DNA of 12,599 nt, from assembly GCA_029858245.1 (NCBI GenBank), contig JAOUFL010000040.1, positions 1 through 12,599 on the forward strand, written 5' to 3'. The notes beneath the pieces were generated by a model. It saw only the letters and a list, made by a program, of their open reading frames with translations. It did not search any database and was not told where the DNA came from. This document shows positions 6,082 to 12,599 of this stretch, piece by piece. Position numbers and translations under genes: made by a program. Source of the DNA: Candidatus Zixiibacteriota bacterium. Lineage in GTDB: Bacteria; Zixibacteria; MSB-5A5; RBG-16-43-9. The number at the start of each line of letters is the position of its first letter. Position 1 is the stretch's first letter.

Positions 6082-6148
6082 TGTGCCTGTCGGGTCCCCT
6101 GACCCGACAGGTTTAAATCCAGCCAGGTCAGGGGACCTGTCTGGCACA
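6082..6148. repeat. Second inverted-repeat element (GGTCCCCTGACC arms)
   Basis: Arms 6082-6104 and 6126-6148 are inverted copies matching at 20 of 23 positions, sharing TGTGCC and GGTCCCCTGACC. The left arm can alternatively fold with its neighbour: CCTGTCGGGT (6086-6095) pairs perfectly with ACCCGACAGG (6102-6111). The two folds are mutually exclusive. It sits 31 bases after the first palindromic element and has a different sequence, so it is probably a separate repeat family. Confidence 0.7.
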
Positions 6149-6281
6149 TAACTTCGAATTATCAGCAAGATGAGCCTGTCGAATCGTTGAACTGCCCCGG
6201 CACCCCTATCTGCTATAAAAATTAATATTTAACTTGAAAAATGATTTACATTTTTATATCATATGTAACAAATCTCTTTGT

Positions 6282-6285
6282 GGAG
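6282..6285 (+). promoter_or_regulatory. Ribosome site that selects the GTG start at 6291
   Basis: GGAG lies five bases before GTG 6291. The in-frame ATG at 6234 has no Shine-Dalgarno, and the extra 19 residues it would add (rich in Cys/Asn/Phe) do not resemble the start of the dehydrogenase fold. Confidence 0.5.
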
Positions 6286-6290
6286 CAGCA

Positions 6291-7280
6291 GTGAATTTAA
6301 AAGGGAAGAAAGTACTCGTCAGCGGAGCGGGTGGCTTTGTGGGGAGTCACCTGGTTGAAGCTCTGGTTAAACTCGGAGCCAGGGTCAGGGCACTGGCTCA
6401 TTATAATTCCAGAAATGACTGGGGGATGTTAGAGTGTCTGGATAAAAAAATCCTGAAGGAAGTAGAGGTCGTAACCGGAGATTTACGGGACGGGGATGGC
6501 TTGAGATGGATGGTAAAGGACCGGGAGGTGGTATTTCATCTGGCAGCATTGATAGGAATTCCTTATTCCTACGTAAATCCGAAAGACGTAATCGAGACCA
6601 ACATCTCGGGAAGCACCAACCTGCTTTTAGCATCTCTGGATGCCAATATAGAGAAATACGTTCATACCTCTACCTCTGAGGTATACGGAACTGCAAAGTA
6701 CGTGCCTATGGATGAGAAACATCCCCTGAATCCCCAGTCTCCCTATGCCGCCAGCAAAGCCAGCGCAGACCAGATAACTTTAAGCTTTTACCGGTCATTC
6801 AGCCTGCCGGTGGGGATAGTCCGTCCCTTTAACATCTACGGACCCAGACAGTCAGCCAGGGCAGTTATTCCCAATATGATCATCCAGGGATTACAGGGTA
6901 AAAGTATTAAGCTGGGATCGCTTTTTCCCACCAGGGATTTGACCTATGTCGAGGATGCAGTCAAAGGATTTATTCAATTCGCACAGTCGGAGAAAACAGT
7001 TGGAGAAGTTGTGAACCTGGGTACCGGTAAAGAGGTTTCAATTTCGGATTTGAAGAGTCTAATCGTTCGGAAATTAGGCAAATCCCTAAGGGTAGAATCG
7101 GAGAAGAAGAGGATCAGGCCGGAGAAAAGCGAAGTGGAGAGATTGGTGGCGAATATCTCCAGAGCAAAAAAGTTAATCCACTGGACTCCAAAAGTCAGCC
7201 TCGAAAAGGGGATAGAGAAAACGATTAAATGGATGAAGGAAAACTTCTGGAGATATAAGAAGGAAATCTATAATATCTGA
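6291..7280 (+). CDS. LegB-like SDR: NDP-hexose 4,6-dehydratase
   Basis: A cytoplasmic NAD(P)-dependent extended short-chain dehydrogenase of 329 residues from the GTG start; an upstream in-frame ATG at 6234 would add 19 residues. The Rossmann loop is G12-x-x-G15-x-x-G18. The catalytic region has T-S-T-S-E130-V-Y-G and Y152-x3-K156. The T-S-E form resembles GDP-sugar 4,6-dehydratases. The blocks R-A-L-A-H-Y-N-S, A-A-L-I-G-I-P-Y-S-Y and G-P-R-Q-S-A-R-A-V-I-P are characteristic of LegB, the NDP-GlcNAc 4,6-dehydratase of legionaminate synthesis. The product would be a 4-keto-6-deoxy sugar nucleotide, to be aminated by the aminotransferase encoded at 8041. The nucleotidyltransferase gene starts within its stop (TGATG). 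The dedicated downstream Leg enzymes are absent from the window, so the exact substrate is uncertain. Confidence 0.85.
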   Translation: MNLKGKKVLVSGAGGFVGSHLVEALVKLGARVRALAHYNSRNDWGMLECLDKKILKEVEVVTGDLRDGDGLRWMVKDREVVFHLAALIGIPYSYVNPKDVIETNISGSTNLLLASLDANIEKYVHTSTSEVYGTAKYVPMDEKHPLNPQSPYAASKASADQITLSFYRSFSLPVGIVRPFNIYGPRQSARAVIPNMIIQGLQGKSIKLGSLFPTRDLTYVEDAVKGFIQFAQSEKTVGEVVNLGTGKEVSISDLKSLIVRKLGKSLRVESEKKRIRPEKSEVERLVANISRAKKLIHWTPKVSLEKGIEKTIKWMKENFWRYKKEIYNI

Positions 7281-8005
7281 TGATGTCTAAATCCCAAACT
7301 GTTGAGAAGGTAATAATCTTAGCCGGAGGGCAGGGGAGAAGGCTTAATCCCTATACAGTAGTTCTACCCAAGCCTTTAATGCCCGTTGGAGAAATCCCCA
7401 TTCTGGAGGTTATTATAAGACAGCTTAAAAAATATAAATTAAAAGATGTGACCATAGCGGTGGGTTATCTGGGAAATCTGATCCAGACATTTTTTGGAGA
7501 CGGGAGAAAATTTGGTATCAGGGTAAAGTACAGTTATGAGGAAAAATCCCTGGGCACAATGGGGCCGCTGACTCTTATCCCCGGACTCAAAAAAACCTTT
7601 ATGGTGATGAACGGCGACCTTTTAACTACATTGAACTATAGGAAGCTAATTAACTATCACCTCTCCACCAAACCGATCGCCACCATTGCGGTGAAAAGAA
7701 GAGAGATCGAGACGGATTACGGTGTTCTGGAATACAATAAAAATTATGAATTGACCCGCTATCGGGAAAAACCCAGAATCCCTTATCAGGTAAGCATGGG
7801 GGTATATGTATTCGAACCTCGAATTCTGAAATACATCCCCTGGAATAAAAAGCTCGACTTCCCCGAATTGATGAATCTTCTGCTCGAAAGAAAGGAAAAA
7901 GTTTTGGTTTATCCTTCGGATGATTTCTGGCTGGATATAGGCAGACCTGAGGATTACATAAAGGCGATTGAGGAATTTGATAAGCTCAAGAGAAAAATTT
8001 TTTAA
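7280..8005 (+). CDS. Sugar-phosphate nucleotidyltransferase
   Basis: A 241-residue cytoplasmic enzyme of the NTP-transferase fold, which joins a sugar-1-phosphate to a nucleotide and releases pyrophosphate. The signature L-A-G-G-Q-G-R-R-L-N-P-Y is at 14-25 and P-K-P-L-M-P-V-G at 30-37. The metal-binding N-G-D is at 111-113, followed later by E-K-P and a C-terminal D-F-W-L-D-I-G-R-P-E-D-Y. It is shorter than bifunctional GlmU and lacks CBS domains, so it differs from classical PtmE. The start overlaps the dehydratase stop as TGATG with only a weak upstream AAGGA, implying translational coupling. It probably supplies the GDP-, UDP- or dTDP-sugar used by the dehydratase. The sequence does not settle which nucleotide is used. 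Confidence 0.85.
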   Translation: MMSKSQTVEKVIILAGGQGRRLNPYTVVLPKPLMPVGEIPILEVIIRQLKKYKLKDVTIAVGYLGNLIQTFFGDGRKFGIRVKYSYEEKSLGTMGPLTLIPGLKKTFMVMNGDLLTTLNYRKLINYHLSTKPIATIAVKRREIETDYGVLEYNKNYELTRYREKPRIPYQVSMGVYVFEPRILKYIPWNKKLDFPELMNLLLERKEKVLVYPSDDFWLDIGRPEDYIKAIEEFDKLKRKIF

Positions 8006-8040
8006 ATCGCAATTGCAATACCTTAACATAATTTAAAAAA

Positions 8041-9189
8041 ATGAAGTGGAAAATTCCCCTGTTTGATCTGGACTATAACCAGAGAGAAATCACTGCCGTC
8101 TCAAGAGTTCTCCGGAAAAGGTGGCTTACCATGGGAGAGAAAGTAGAAGAGCTTGAGCAGAAGATGAGTAAATTTGCAAAAGCAAAATATGCGGTTGCCT
8201 TATCCAGCGGGACGGCGGCTCTTCATTTAGCCCTGCGGGCTTTGAATCTCAAACCGGGAGAAGAAGTGCTCGTTCCCTCCCTGACCTTTGTCGCCAGTAC
8301 CAATGCTGTATTATACTGCGGGGCAAAGCCGGTTTTTGTAGATTCTACCAGTTTAAACGATTTCAATATTTCAGTTGATGATCTGGAGCGAAAAATCAGC
8401 TCGAAAACCAGGGGGATAATTGTAGTTCACTATGCTGGATTTCTGGCAGATATAGATAAACTTAAAAAATTGGCAAGAAAGTTCGGTCTTTTCATAATAG
8501 AGGATTCCGCACATGCCATCGGAACAAAATACAGGATGAAAATTGCAGGAACGTTCGGGGATGTCGGGTGTTTTAGTTTCTTCTCCAATAAAAATTTAGC
8601 TACCGGAGAAGGGGGGATGGCGGTTACGAATAATGAAAAATTAGCCCGCCGTATCAGATTGCTCAGGTCACACGGGATGACCAGCCCGACCTGGGAGAGG
8701 TTTAAGGCTGTCTCTTTCGGCTATGACGTGGTAGAACTGGGGTATAATTACCGCATGACAGAGGTAAGTGCCGTGCTGGGATTAGAGCAGTTAAAAAAGC
8801 TTATTCCTAATAACCGGAAAAGAAAAAGGCTTTATCAGGTCTATGTACAGAATTTAAAAAAGGTGGAGGGACTGTTCATTCCCTTCCTCGATTATCCCCG
8901 TGATTCAAGTTATCATCTTTTTCCCGTTATCTTAAATGACAAAATCAGCCGGAAAGCTTTCATGCAAAAGCTCAAAGAGAAAAAAATTCAAACCAGCATT
9001 CATTACCTGCCAGTTCACCAGCTCTCCTATTACCGCAAAAATTACCCCCGGAAATCAGGCTCTCTGCCAGTCAGTGAGGAGATAGGAAAAAGAGAGGTAA
9101 CCCTGCCTCTTCATACCCGCATGAGTGAAAAGGACGTTCTTTATGTCTGCGAGCAGGTTAAGAATACGCTGAAATTTTGTAGAAAGTAG
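8041..9189 (+). CDS. DegT/DnrJ/EryC1/StrS-family PLP aminotransferase
   Basis: A 382-residue cytoplasmic PLP enzyme that transfers an amino group, usually from glutamate, to a keto-sugar nucleotide. S-S-G-T-A-A-L-H-L-A (55-64) binds the cofactor phosphate. D155 in I-I-E-D-S-A-H contacts the pyridine nitrogen. K184 in F-F-S-N-K184-N-L-A-T-G-E-G-G forms the internal aldimine. The length fits the family (about 370-400). It lies 35 bases after the nucleotidyltransferase and has no visible Shine-Dalgarno (only A-rich sequence precedes the ATG), though the N-terminus I-P-L-F-D-L-D-Y fits the family start. With the dehydratase it would make an NDP-4-amino-4,6-dideoxyhexose, as in bacillosamine, viosamine, perosamine or legionaminate routes. 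Which of these cannot be told from sequence alone. Confidence 0.88.
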   Translation: MKWKIPLFDLDYNQREITAVSRVLRKRWLTMGEKVEELEQKMSKFAKAKYAVALSSGTAALHLALRALNLKPGEEVLVPSLTFVASTNAVLYCGAKPVFVDSTSLNDFNISVDDLERKISSKTRGIIVVHYAGFLADIDKLKKLARKFGLFIIEDSAHAIGTKYRMKIAGTFGDVGCFSFFSNKNLATGEGGMAVTNNEKLARRIRLLRSHGMTSPTWERFKAVSFGYDVVELGYNYRMTEVSAVLGLEQLKKLIPNNRKRKRLYQVYVQNLKKVEGLFIPFLDYPRDSSYHLFPVILNDKISRKAFMQKLKEKKIQTSIHYLPVHQLSYYRKNYPRKSGSLPVSEEIGKREVTLPLHTRMSEKDVLYVCEQVKNTLKFCRK

Positions 9190-9220
9190 ACAAAATCATT
9201 TTGTTTCCGATAAAGGTGAT

Positions 9221-10000
9221 ATGTATACTTTAATCGGAATATTTATCTTCATCCTGGGACTTGCCGCGGGCAGTTTTTTAAATGTCTGTATCTATCGAAT
9301 CCCTTTAAGAAAATCAATTGTCTTTCCATCTTCCTTCTGCCCTAAATGCGGTAAAAGGATCAAACCGTATGACAATATCCCCCTGTTCAGTTACATCTTT
9401 TTAAAAGGCAGGTGCAGGAACTGCAGGGAGAAGATATCTTTTATTTATCCTGCGGTGGAGTTCATAAGCGGATTAGCCTTTATCTCCCTTTATCTTTTAT
9501 ACGGTTTAAGCTGGTTGTTAGCTTCGCATATATTCTTATTCTCTGCCCTTATTACCATCTTCTTCATCGATTTAAAATTTCGGATAATTCCGGACATTAT
9601 TACCCTCCCGGGTATGATGGCCGGACTGGGATTTTCTCTTTTGACGAATTCACCTGCCTTTCTCCAGGCGCTTATCGGTCTTCTAACGGGTGGCGGGGTA
9701 TTGTATTTAATTGCCATAATAGGTGATAAGGTCTTCAAAAAAGAGAGCATGGGGGGCGGGGATATAAAGTTAGCTGCTATGCTGGGAGCTTTTCTGGGAT
9801 GGCAAAAAGTTTTGCTGGTTTTCTTCCTGGCTTCTTTTATAGGTGCAATTTCCGGAATAATTATTCTGCTCTTCTCCAAAAGCTTAAGAGAAAAAAGGCT
9901 TATTCCCTTTGGGCCCTTTCTGGCAATAGCTACCTTACTGGCGGTTTTCTTCGGTCCCCAGCTGATTAAATCTTATCTTAATTTGTTCAGCAGGATGTAA
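9221..10000 (+). CDS. pilD: Prepilin peptidase / N-methyltransferase
   Basis: An inner-membrane aspartic peptidase of 259 residues that removes prepilin leaders and methylates the new N-terminus. The N-terminal A-A-G-S-F-L-N-V-C-I-Y-R-I-P motif is at 15-28. A cytoplasmic zinc-type tetracysteine (C40, C43, C65, C68) follows. The catalytic aspartates are D117 in F-I-D-L-K-F-R-I-I-P-D and D181 in the G-G-G-D-I-K motif, 64 residues apart as in known members. About seven membrane segments are apparent, and the length is normal. AAAGGTGAT precedes the ATG. It lies 31 bases after the aminotransferase and probably belongs to the same transcript. Its substrates would include the two pilins at 4881 and 5406, and possibly type II secretion pseudopilins encoded elsewhere. 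Confidence 0.95.
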   Translation: MYTLIGIFIFILGLAAGSFLNVCIYRIPLRKSIVFPSSFCPKCGKRIKPYDNIPLFSYIFLKGRCRNCREKISFIYPAVEFISGLAFISLYLLYGLSWLLASHIFLFSALITIFFIDLKFRIIPDIITLPGMMAGLGFSLLTNSPAFLQALIGLLTGGGVLYLIAIIGDKVFKKESMGGGDIKLAAMLGAFLGWQKVLLVFFLASFIGAISGIIILLFSKSLREKRLIPFGPFLAIATLLAVFFGPQLIKSYLNLFSRM

Positions 10001-10029
10001 TTGTCCCTTGACTCCCTCCCGTTTATATA
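10001..10029 (+). promoter_or_regulatory. Weak sigma70-like promoter ahead of the histidine kinase
   Basis: TTGTCC (10001-10006), a 17-base spacer and TATATA (10024-10029) lie right after the peptidase stop, about 50 bases before the kinase ATG. Each hexamer matches the consensus at four of six positions, so this is only a candidate. The kinase may instead be transcribed with the preceding genes. Confidence 0.25.
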
Positions 10030-10087
10030 AATCCTTTTTCTCTTAATGCCGATAAAAGTTATGGATTAGAATAACCAGTGAGAGGCT

Positions 10088-11965
10088 ATGAGAAAATTCC
10101 TTAAGATTGATTACGAATCGGAAATAAGACTATCTCTTTTATTATTAATTCTTTTTTTCGTTTTAATCAATTTCGGCATCGCATATCTTTTAAACCTTTC
10201 CAGAAACAACTGGAGAAAAGAACATCTGGACAGCTTACAGGGAATGTCCTATTCTGTTAGTTTGCTCTGGCAAAAAAGCTTCAGTGAAACGGAAAAGGAC
10301 TATGAATTCAAAACTCTCAACCTGAGATGGGGACTAAAGAAAGTTGAGATTTTAAATCAAAAAGGAGAAATTCTATACTCGTCTGCTGACCGGACAGATA
10401 AGGATGAGCACTTGTCTTCATTTTTACCATCCACACAATTCAAAGCACTATTGCTTTCAGGTAAAAGCTTTTTCTCTGAAATATACCCGGGTAAGGATAA
10501 GCAGCTTTATCAAAGCTACTTCTATTTCTTCAGGGACAAAAATACTTCGAGCCAGCTTTTTGTCCGTGTAGAAAAGGAGGTTACCTCTCTTGGCTGGATA
10601 GAGCGGATAACGGAATATGAGGGCTGGATCAGGGCTACGGGAATTTTGGGAATAATGCTTATTTTATTTCTTCTGCTGAAAAATATTTTATCCCCCTACC
10701 GGAGAATGAAAGCCAAAGCCAGAGAGGAGAAAATTCTATCACCTCTGGCTGAACAGGAGAATGTGGAAACAGTAGTCGAGATATTTCAAAAGGTGATTGC
10801 GGAACTCAAAGAAAAAGAGAGAATATTAAAGGAGCTGTATAATCAAACTGATATAAGGGCAAAGAATCTGGAAAAGCATAATGAATACATACTCAGAAGC
10901 ATAAATAATGGTGTTATTATCTGTGATAATCAGGGGCAGATAACCGGATTTAACCAGGCAGCACAGAAACTGCTTGGCTCTTCCATCAAGTTAAATTTGA
11001 ATAGGCATTACCGGGAAATATTAGGGGAGAAGTCATCAATTTCCATGATACTGGACGAAGTGGTATCCAGTAATAAAGTGTCAACAGAATCAGAGATTGA
11101 GATAAAAGGGGGAAAAGGCGGAAAAAGATATTTGATGATTAATAATACACTCCTGAGAGATGAAAGCGAAAACATAATCGGTCTGGTAGTGGTTCTCACT
11201 GACTTAACCGAGTTGAAGAAAATCCAGCAAGAAGTCGCTTTTAAACAAAGGATGGCTTCTGTAGGTGAGATCTCCGCAGGGCTGGCTCACGAGTTAAGGA
11301 ATTCTATGGGCGCCCTTTTAGGATATTCCAAAATGCTGAAAAAAGGGATCAAGCAGGATAAGGCATTATATGCTGTTGTCGAGAGTATAATGGACGAAGC
11401 GCTCTCTCTGGAAAATCTTCTTAAGCGCTTCCTGGATTTTTCAAAAACCTTAGAGGTGAAGTTGATGAGATTTAACCTCTCGGATTTAATCCGGGATTGC
11501 ATAAAAACTGCCGAGGAGAGAAGACCAGACTTCAAGTTTTACTTTAAGGAAGAAGCAAAAATTTCTCATTATACAGGTGACCCGCTTCTCTTAAGACAGG
11601 TTTTTCATAATCTGTTTATGAACTCACTGGAATCAGTCGAGAATGATGGGGAGATACAGGTAAAACTGGAAAATATAGAAAGGGAAGGGAATAATTTTAT
11701 TCAGGTGGTTATTCAGGATAACGGCGGCGGTATTCCTGAAGAGAATTTAGGTAATATATTTAATCCCTTTTATACGACAAAAGAGAAGGGGATCGGTTTA
11801 GGTCTGAGCATGGTAAAAAAGATAATCGACCTGCATAAGGGAAAAATCGAAGTAAAAAGCGAGCCGGGGAAAGGAACAGCTTTTTCGATATTTCTTCCCC
11901 TGAATCTCGTTAAAGATCAAATCAAAACGTCCTCCGGTATAGAGATGTTTAGCACTCAAGTATAA
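10088..11965 (+). CDS. Membrane PAS-domain sensor histidine kinase (PilS-like role)
   Basis: A 625-residue sensor kinase. Membrane segments at about 14-35 and 183-200 flank an extracytoplasmic sensor region (about 36-180) without a recognised family. A coiled linker (about 205-265) leads to a PAS domain (about 265-375). The HisKA motif is S-A-G-L-A-H401-E-L-R-N, with H401 as phospho-acceptor. HATPase motifs are N508 (N-box), D544-N-G-G-G (G1), F-N-P-F-Y-T-T and G-I-G-L-G-L at 568-573. AGAGG lies close before the ATG. It is the only kinase in the window and, with the sigma54 regulator at 1393, flanks the pilin and peptidase genes, so it probably phosphorylates that regulator. Classical PilS has about six membrane segments, unlike this protein, so I do not give the symbol. 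Confidence 0.9.
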   Translation: MRKFLKIDYESEIRLSLLLLILFFVLINFGIAYLLNLSRNNWRKEHLDSLQGMSYSVSLLWQKSFSETEKDYEFKTLNLRWGLKKVEILNQKGEILYSSADRTDKDEHLSSFLPSTQFKALLLSGKSFFSEIYPGKDKQLYQSYFYFFRDKNTSSQLFVRVEKEVTSLGWIERITEYEGWIRATGILGIMLILFLLLKNILSPYRRMKAKAREEKILSPLAEQENVETVVEIFQKVIAELKEKERILKELYNQTDIRAKNLEKHNEYILRSINNGVIICDNQGQITGFNQAAQKLLGSSIKLNLNRHYREILGEKSSISMILDEVVSSNKVSTESEIEIKGGKGGKRYLMINNTLLRDESENIIGLVVVLTDLTELKKIQQEVAFKQRMASVGEISAGLAHELRNSMGALLGYSKMLKKGIKQDKALYAVVESIMDEALSLENLLKRFLDFSKTLEVKLMRFNLSDLIRDCIKTAEERRPDFKFYFKEEAKISHYTGDPLLLRQVFHNLFMNSLESVENDGEIQVKLENIEREGNNFIQVVIQDNGGGIPEENLGNIFNPFYTTKEKGIGLGLSMVKKIIDLHKGKIEVKSEPGKGTAFSIFLPLNLVKDQIKTSSGIEMFSTQV

Positions 11966-12013
11966 CCTTCTTTATAAATCTGCTGAACTGCTTTATCAAT
12001 TGATTAATTTCTC

Positions 12014-12042
12014 TTGTCATTGTTTTGCCGGGCTATTATTAT
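12014..12042 (+). promoter_or_regulatory. Sigma70-like promoter for the nuclease gene
   Basis: TTGTCA (12014-12019), a 17-base spacer and TATTAT (12037-12042) each match the consensus at five of six positions. Transcription would start near 12049, about 23 bases before the ATG. This suggests the nuclease gene is a unit separate from the pilus genes. Confidence 0.5.
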
Positions 12043-12071
12043 ATTTGCGATCGAATTAGGGCATATAGGAT

Positions 12072-12599
12072 ATGAGAATAGCACATCTCTCAGATACACA
12101 TTTAGGAGCAGCGGGATTCAGCCGGAGGGTTTCTTCTTCGGGCGTTAATCAGAGAGAGGAAGATATCTGTAACTCGTTTGTGTACTCACTGGACAAAATC
12201 ATGGAGCTTAAACCGGACCTGGTGATTCATTCCGGTGATCTGTTTAATTCAGTTCGTCCGAATAACCGCATAATAAACCTGGCTATCCGGCAGTTGTTAC
12301 GCCTGACCTCGGCGGGTATCCCGGCAGTAATAATCTCCGGAAACCATGATACCCCAAAACAGAGAGGGGTTGGCTCTATCTTTTCCATATTTGAAGTTTT
12401 TCCGGGACTGTCGTTAGTTTATCAGGACAGGTATGAGAAAATAAAGGTAAAAGATATTTGTGTGCATGCAGTTCCACACTGCCTTTCTGCATCTACATTC
12501 CAGTCCGAACTGGAAAAGATTACACATGATAAGGAAGTAAAATTTAATGTTCTGGTTTTGCACGGAGTGGTCGCCGGGATCAAGGAATTCTCTATGGGC
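12072..12599 (+). CDS. sbcD: SbcD/Mre11-type DNA repair exonuclease, 3' end outside window
   Basis: The first 176 codons of a calcineurin-like metallophosphoesterase of the SbcD/Mre11/YhaO group, cut by the window edge. The metal-binding motifs are in order: D8-T-H10-L-G, S-G-D56-L-F, G-N91-H92-D93 and L-H-G near residue 165. Members are Mn-dependent 3'-5' exonucleases and hairpin endonucleases that pair with an SbcC/Rad50 ATPase, which I would expect downstream. ATG 12072 gives the standard M-R-I-A-H-L-S-D-T-H start, with AGGG about ten bases upstream. It follows the kinase after a 106-base gap with its own promoter-like sequence. There is no sign of a functional link to the pilus genes. YhaO-type proteins cannot be excluded without the C-terminus. 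Confidence 0.88.
   Translation, partial: MRIAHLSDTHLGAAGFSRRVSSSGVNQREEDICNSFVYSLDKIMELKPDLVIHSGDLFNSVRPNNRIINLAIRQLLRLTSAGIPAVIISGNHDTPKQRGVGSIFSIFEVFPGLSLVYQDRYEKIKVKDICVHAVPHCLSASTFQSELEKITHDKEVKFNVLVLHGVVAGIKEFSMG

Larger units (their letters stand above)
5838..6290. other. Non-coding stretch downstream of the pilins
   Basis: This 453-base gap holds no convincing gene. It contains two weak AT-rich hairpins: ATAAAGC/GCTTTAT at 5880-5897, and TACTCC/GGAGTA with arms at 5897-5902 and 5916-5921. Two inverted-repeat elements follow (5955-6050 and 6082-6148). Neither weak hairpin is followed by a U-run, so I see no clear rho-independent terminator for the pilins. No convincing promoter for the sugar cassette is visible either. 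Confidence 0.6.

Noticed and set aside
5886..6149. Minus-strand open frame of 87 codons downstream of the pilins
   Set aside because: It is mostly translation of the two inverted-repeat elements. The C-H-C-E-R-S-E-A-I peptide is a well-known artefact of this repeat family.
6199..6213. Second sigma54-like site upstream of the dehydratase (GGCAC...CTGC)
   Set aside because: The GG and GC are 11 bases apart instead of the strict 10, and the -12 element is poor.
6234..6290. Upstream ATG extension of the dehydratase
   Set aside because: It has no ribosome site and the added residues do not fit the family. GTG 6291 has GGAG at a 5-base spacing and starts directly before the Rossmann strand.
9190..9204. 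ACAAAA/TTTTGT hairpin between aminotransferase and peptidase genes
   Set aside because: The 6-bp AT-rich stem is too weak to terminate or regulate, and the two genes look co-transcribed.
9412..9726. Plus-strand open frame of 104 codons inside the prepilin peptidase gene
   Set aside because: It is an alternate-frame shadow of a gene whose motifs are clear, with no recognisable domain of its own.

Overview
The window looks like part of the chromosome of an uncultured Gram-negative bacterium with moderate to low GC. The evidence is a type IV pilus system with a zinc-tetracysteine prepilin peptidase, a sigma54-dependent response regulator with a matching sigma54 promoter, a probable outer-surface lipoprotein, and a DUF2723 (TMEM260-like) GT-C protein. 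DUF2723 is frequent in Bacteroidetes/FCB-type and candidate phyla. The phylum cannot be fixed from this sequence alone, so that placement is tentative.

Layout. Positions 1-1153 hold a minus-strand transcription unit: a 30-codon leader ORF, a 39-codon secreted Tyr-rich peptide, and a YVTN-type beta-propeller lipoprotein that runs off the left edge. A good TTGACA promoter precedes it at 1208-1237. From 1393 everything is on the plus strand: an NtrC/PilR-type sigma54 activator (1393-2757), overlapping by ATGA with a multi-membrane DUF2723 glycosyltransferase-like protein (2754-4652). Then come a regulatory gap with a near-consensus sigma54 promoter (4789-4802), two tandem type IVa major-pilin-like genes (4881-5315, 5406-5837) separated by a strong stem-loop, and a 453-base non-coding stretch with two inverted-repeat elements. 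A three-gene nucleotide-sugar cassette follows: LegB-like NDP-hexose 4,6-dehydratase, sugar-nucleotidyltransferase and DegT-family aminotransferase (6291-9189). Next are the prepilin peptidase (9221-10000) and a membrane PAS histidine kinase (10088-11965). The window ends inside an SbcD/Mre11-type nuclease gene (from 12072), probably a separate unit with its own sigma70-like promoter.

How the genes may work together. The kinase and activator probably form a PilS/PilR-like pair, although 7.3 kb separates them. They would turn on the pilins through the sigma54 promoter, and the peptidase would mature the pilins. Between them lie a GT-C membrane enzyme and a cassette that would make an NDP-4-amino-4,6-dideoxyhexose. 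The arrangement suggests that the pilins are glycosylated with a dideoxy-amino sugar. This is an inference from context; no gene here proves it.

The least familiar parts are the minus-strand small-peptide unit, whose second Shine-Dalgarno is buried in a hairpin at the end of the first ORF, and the pilin pair, with a vicinal Cys-Cys motif and patches of near-identical DNA.
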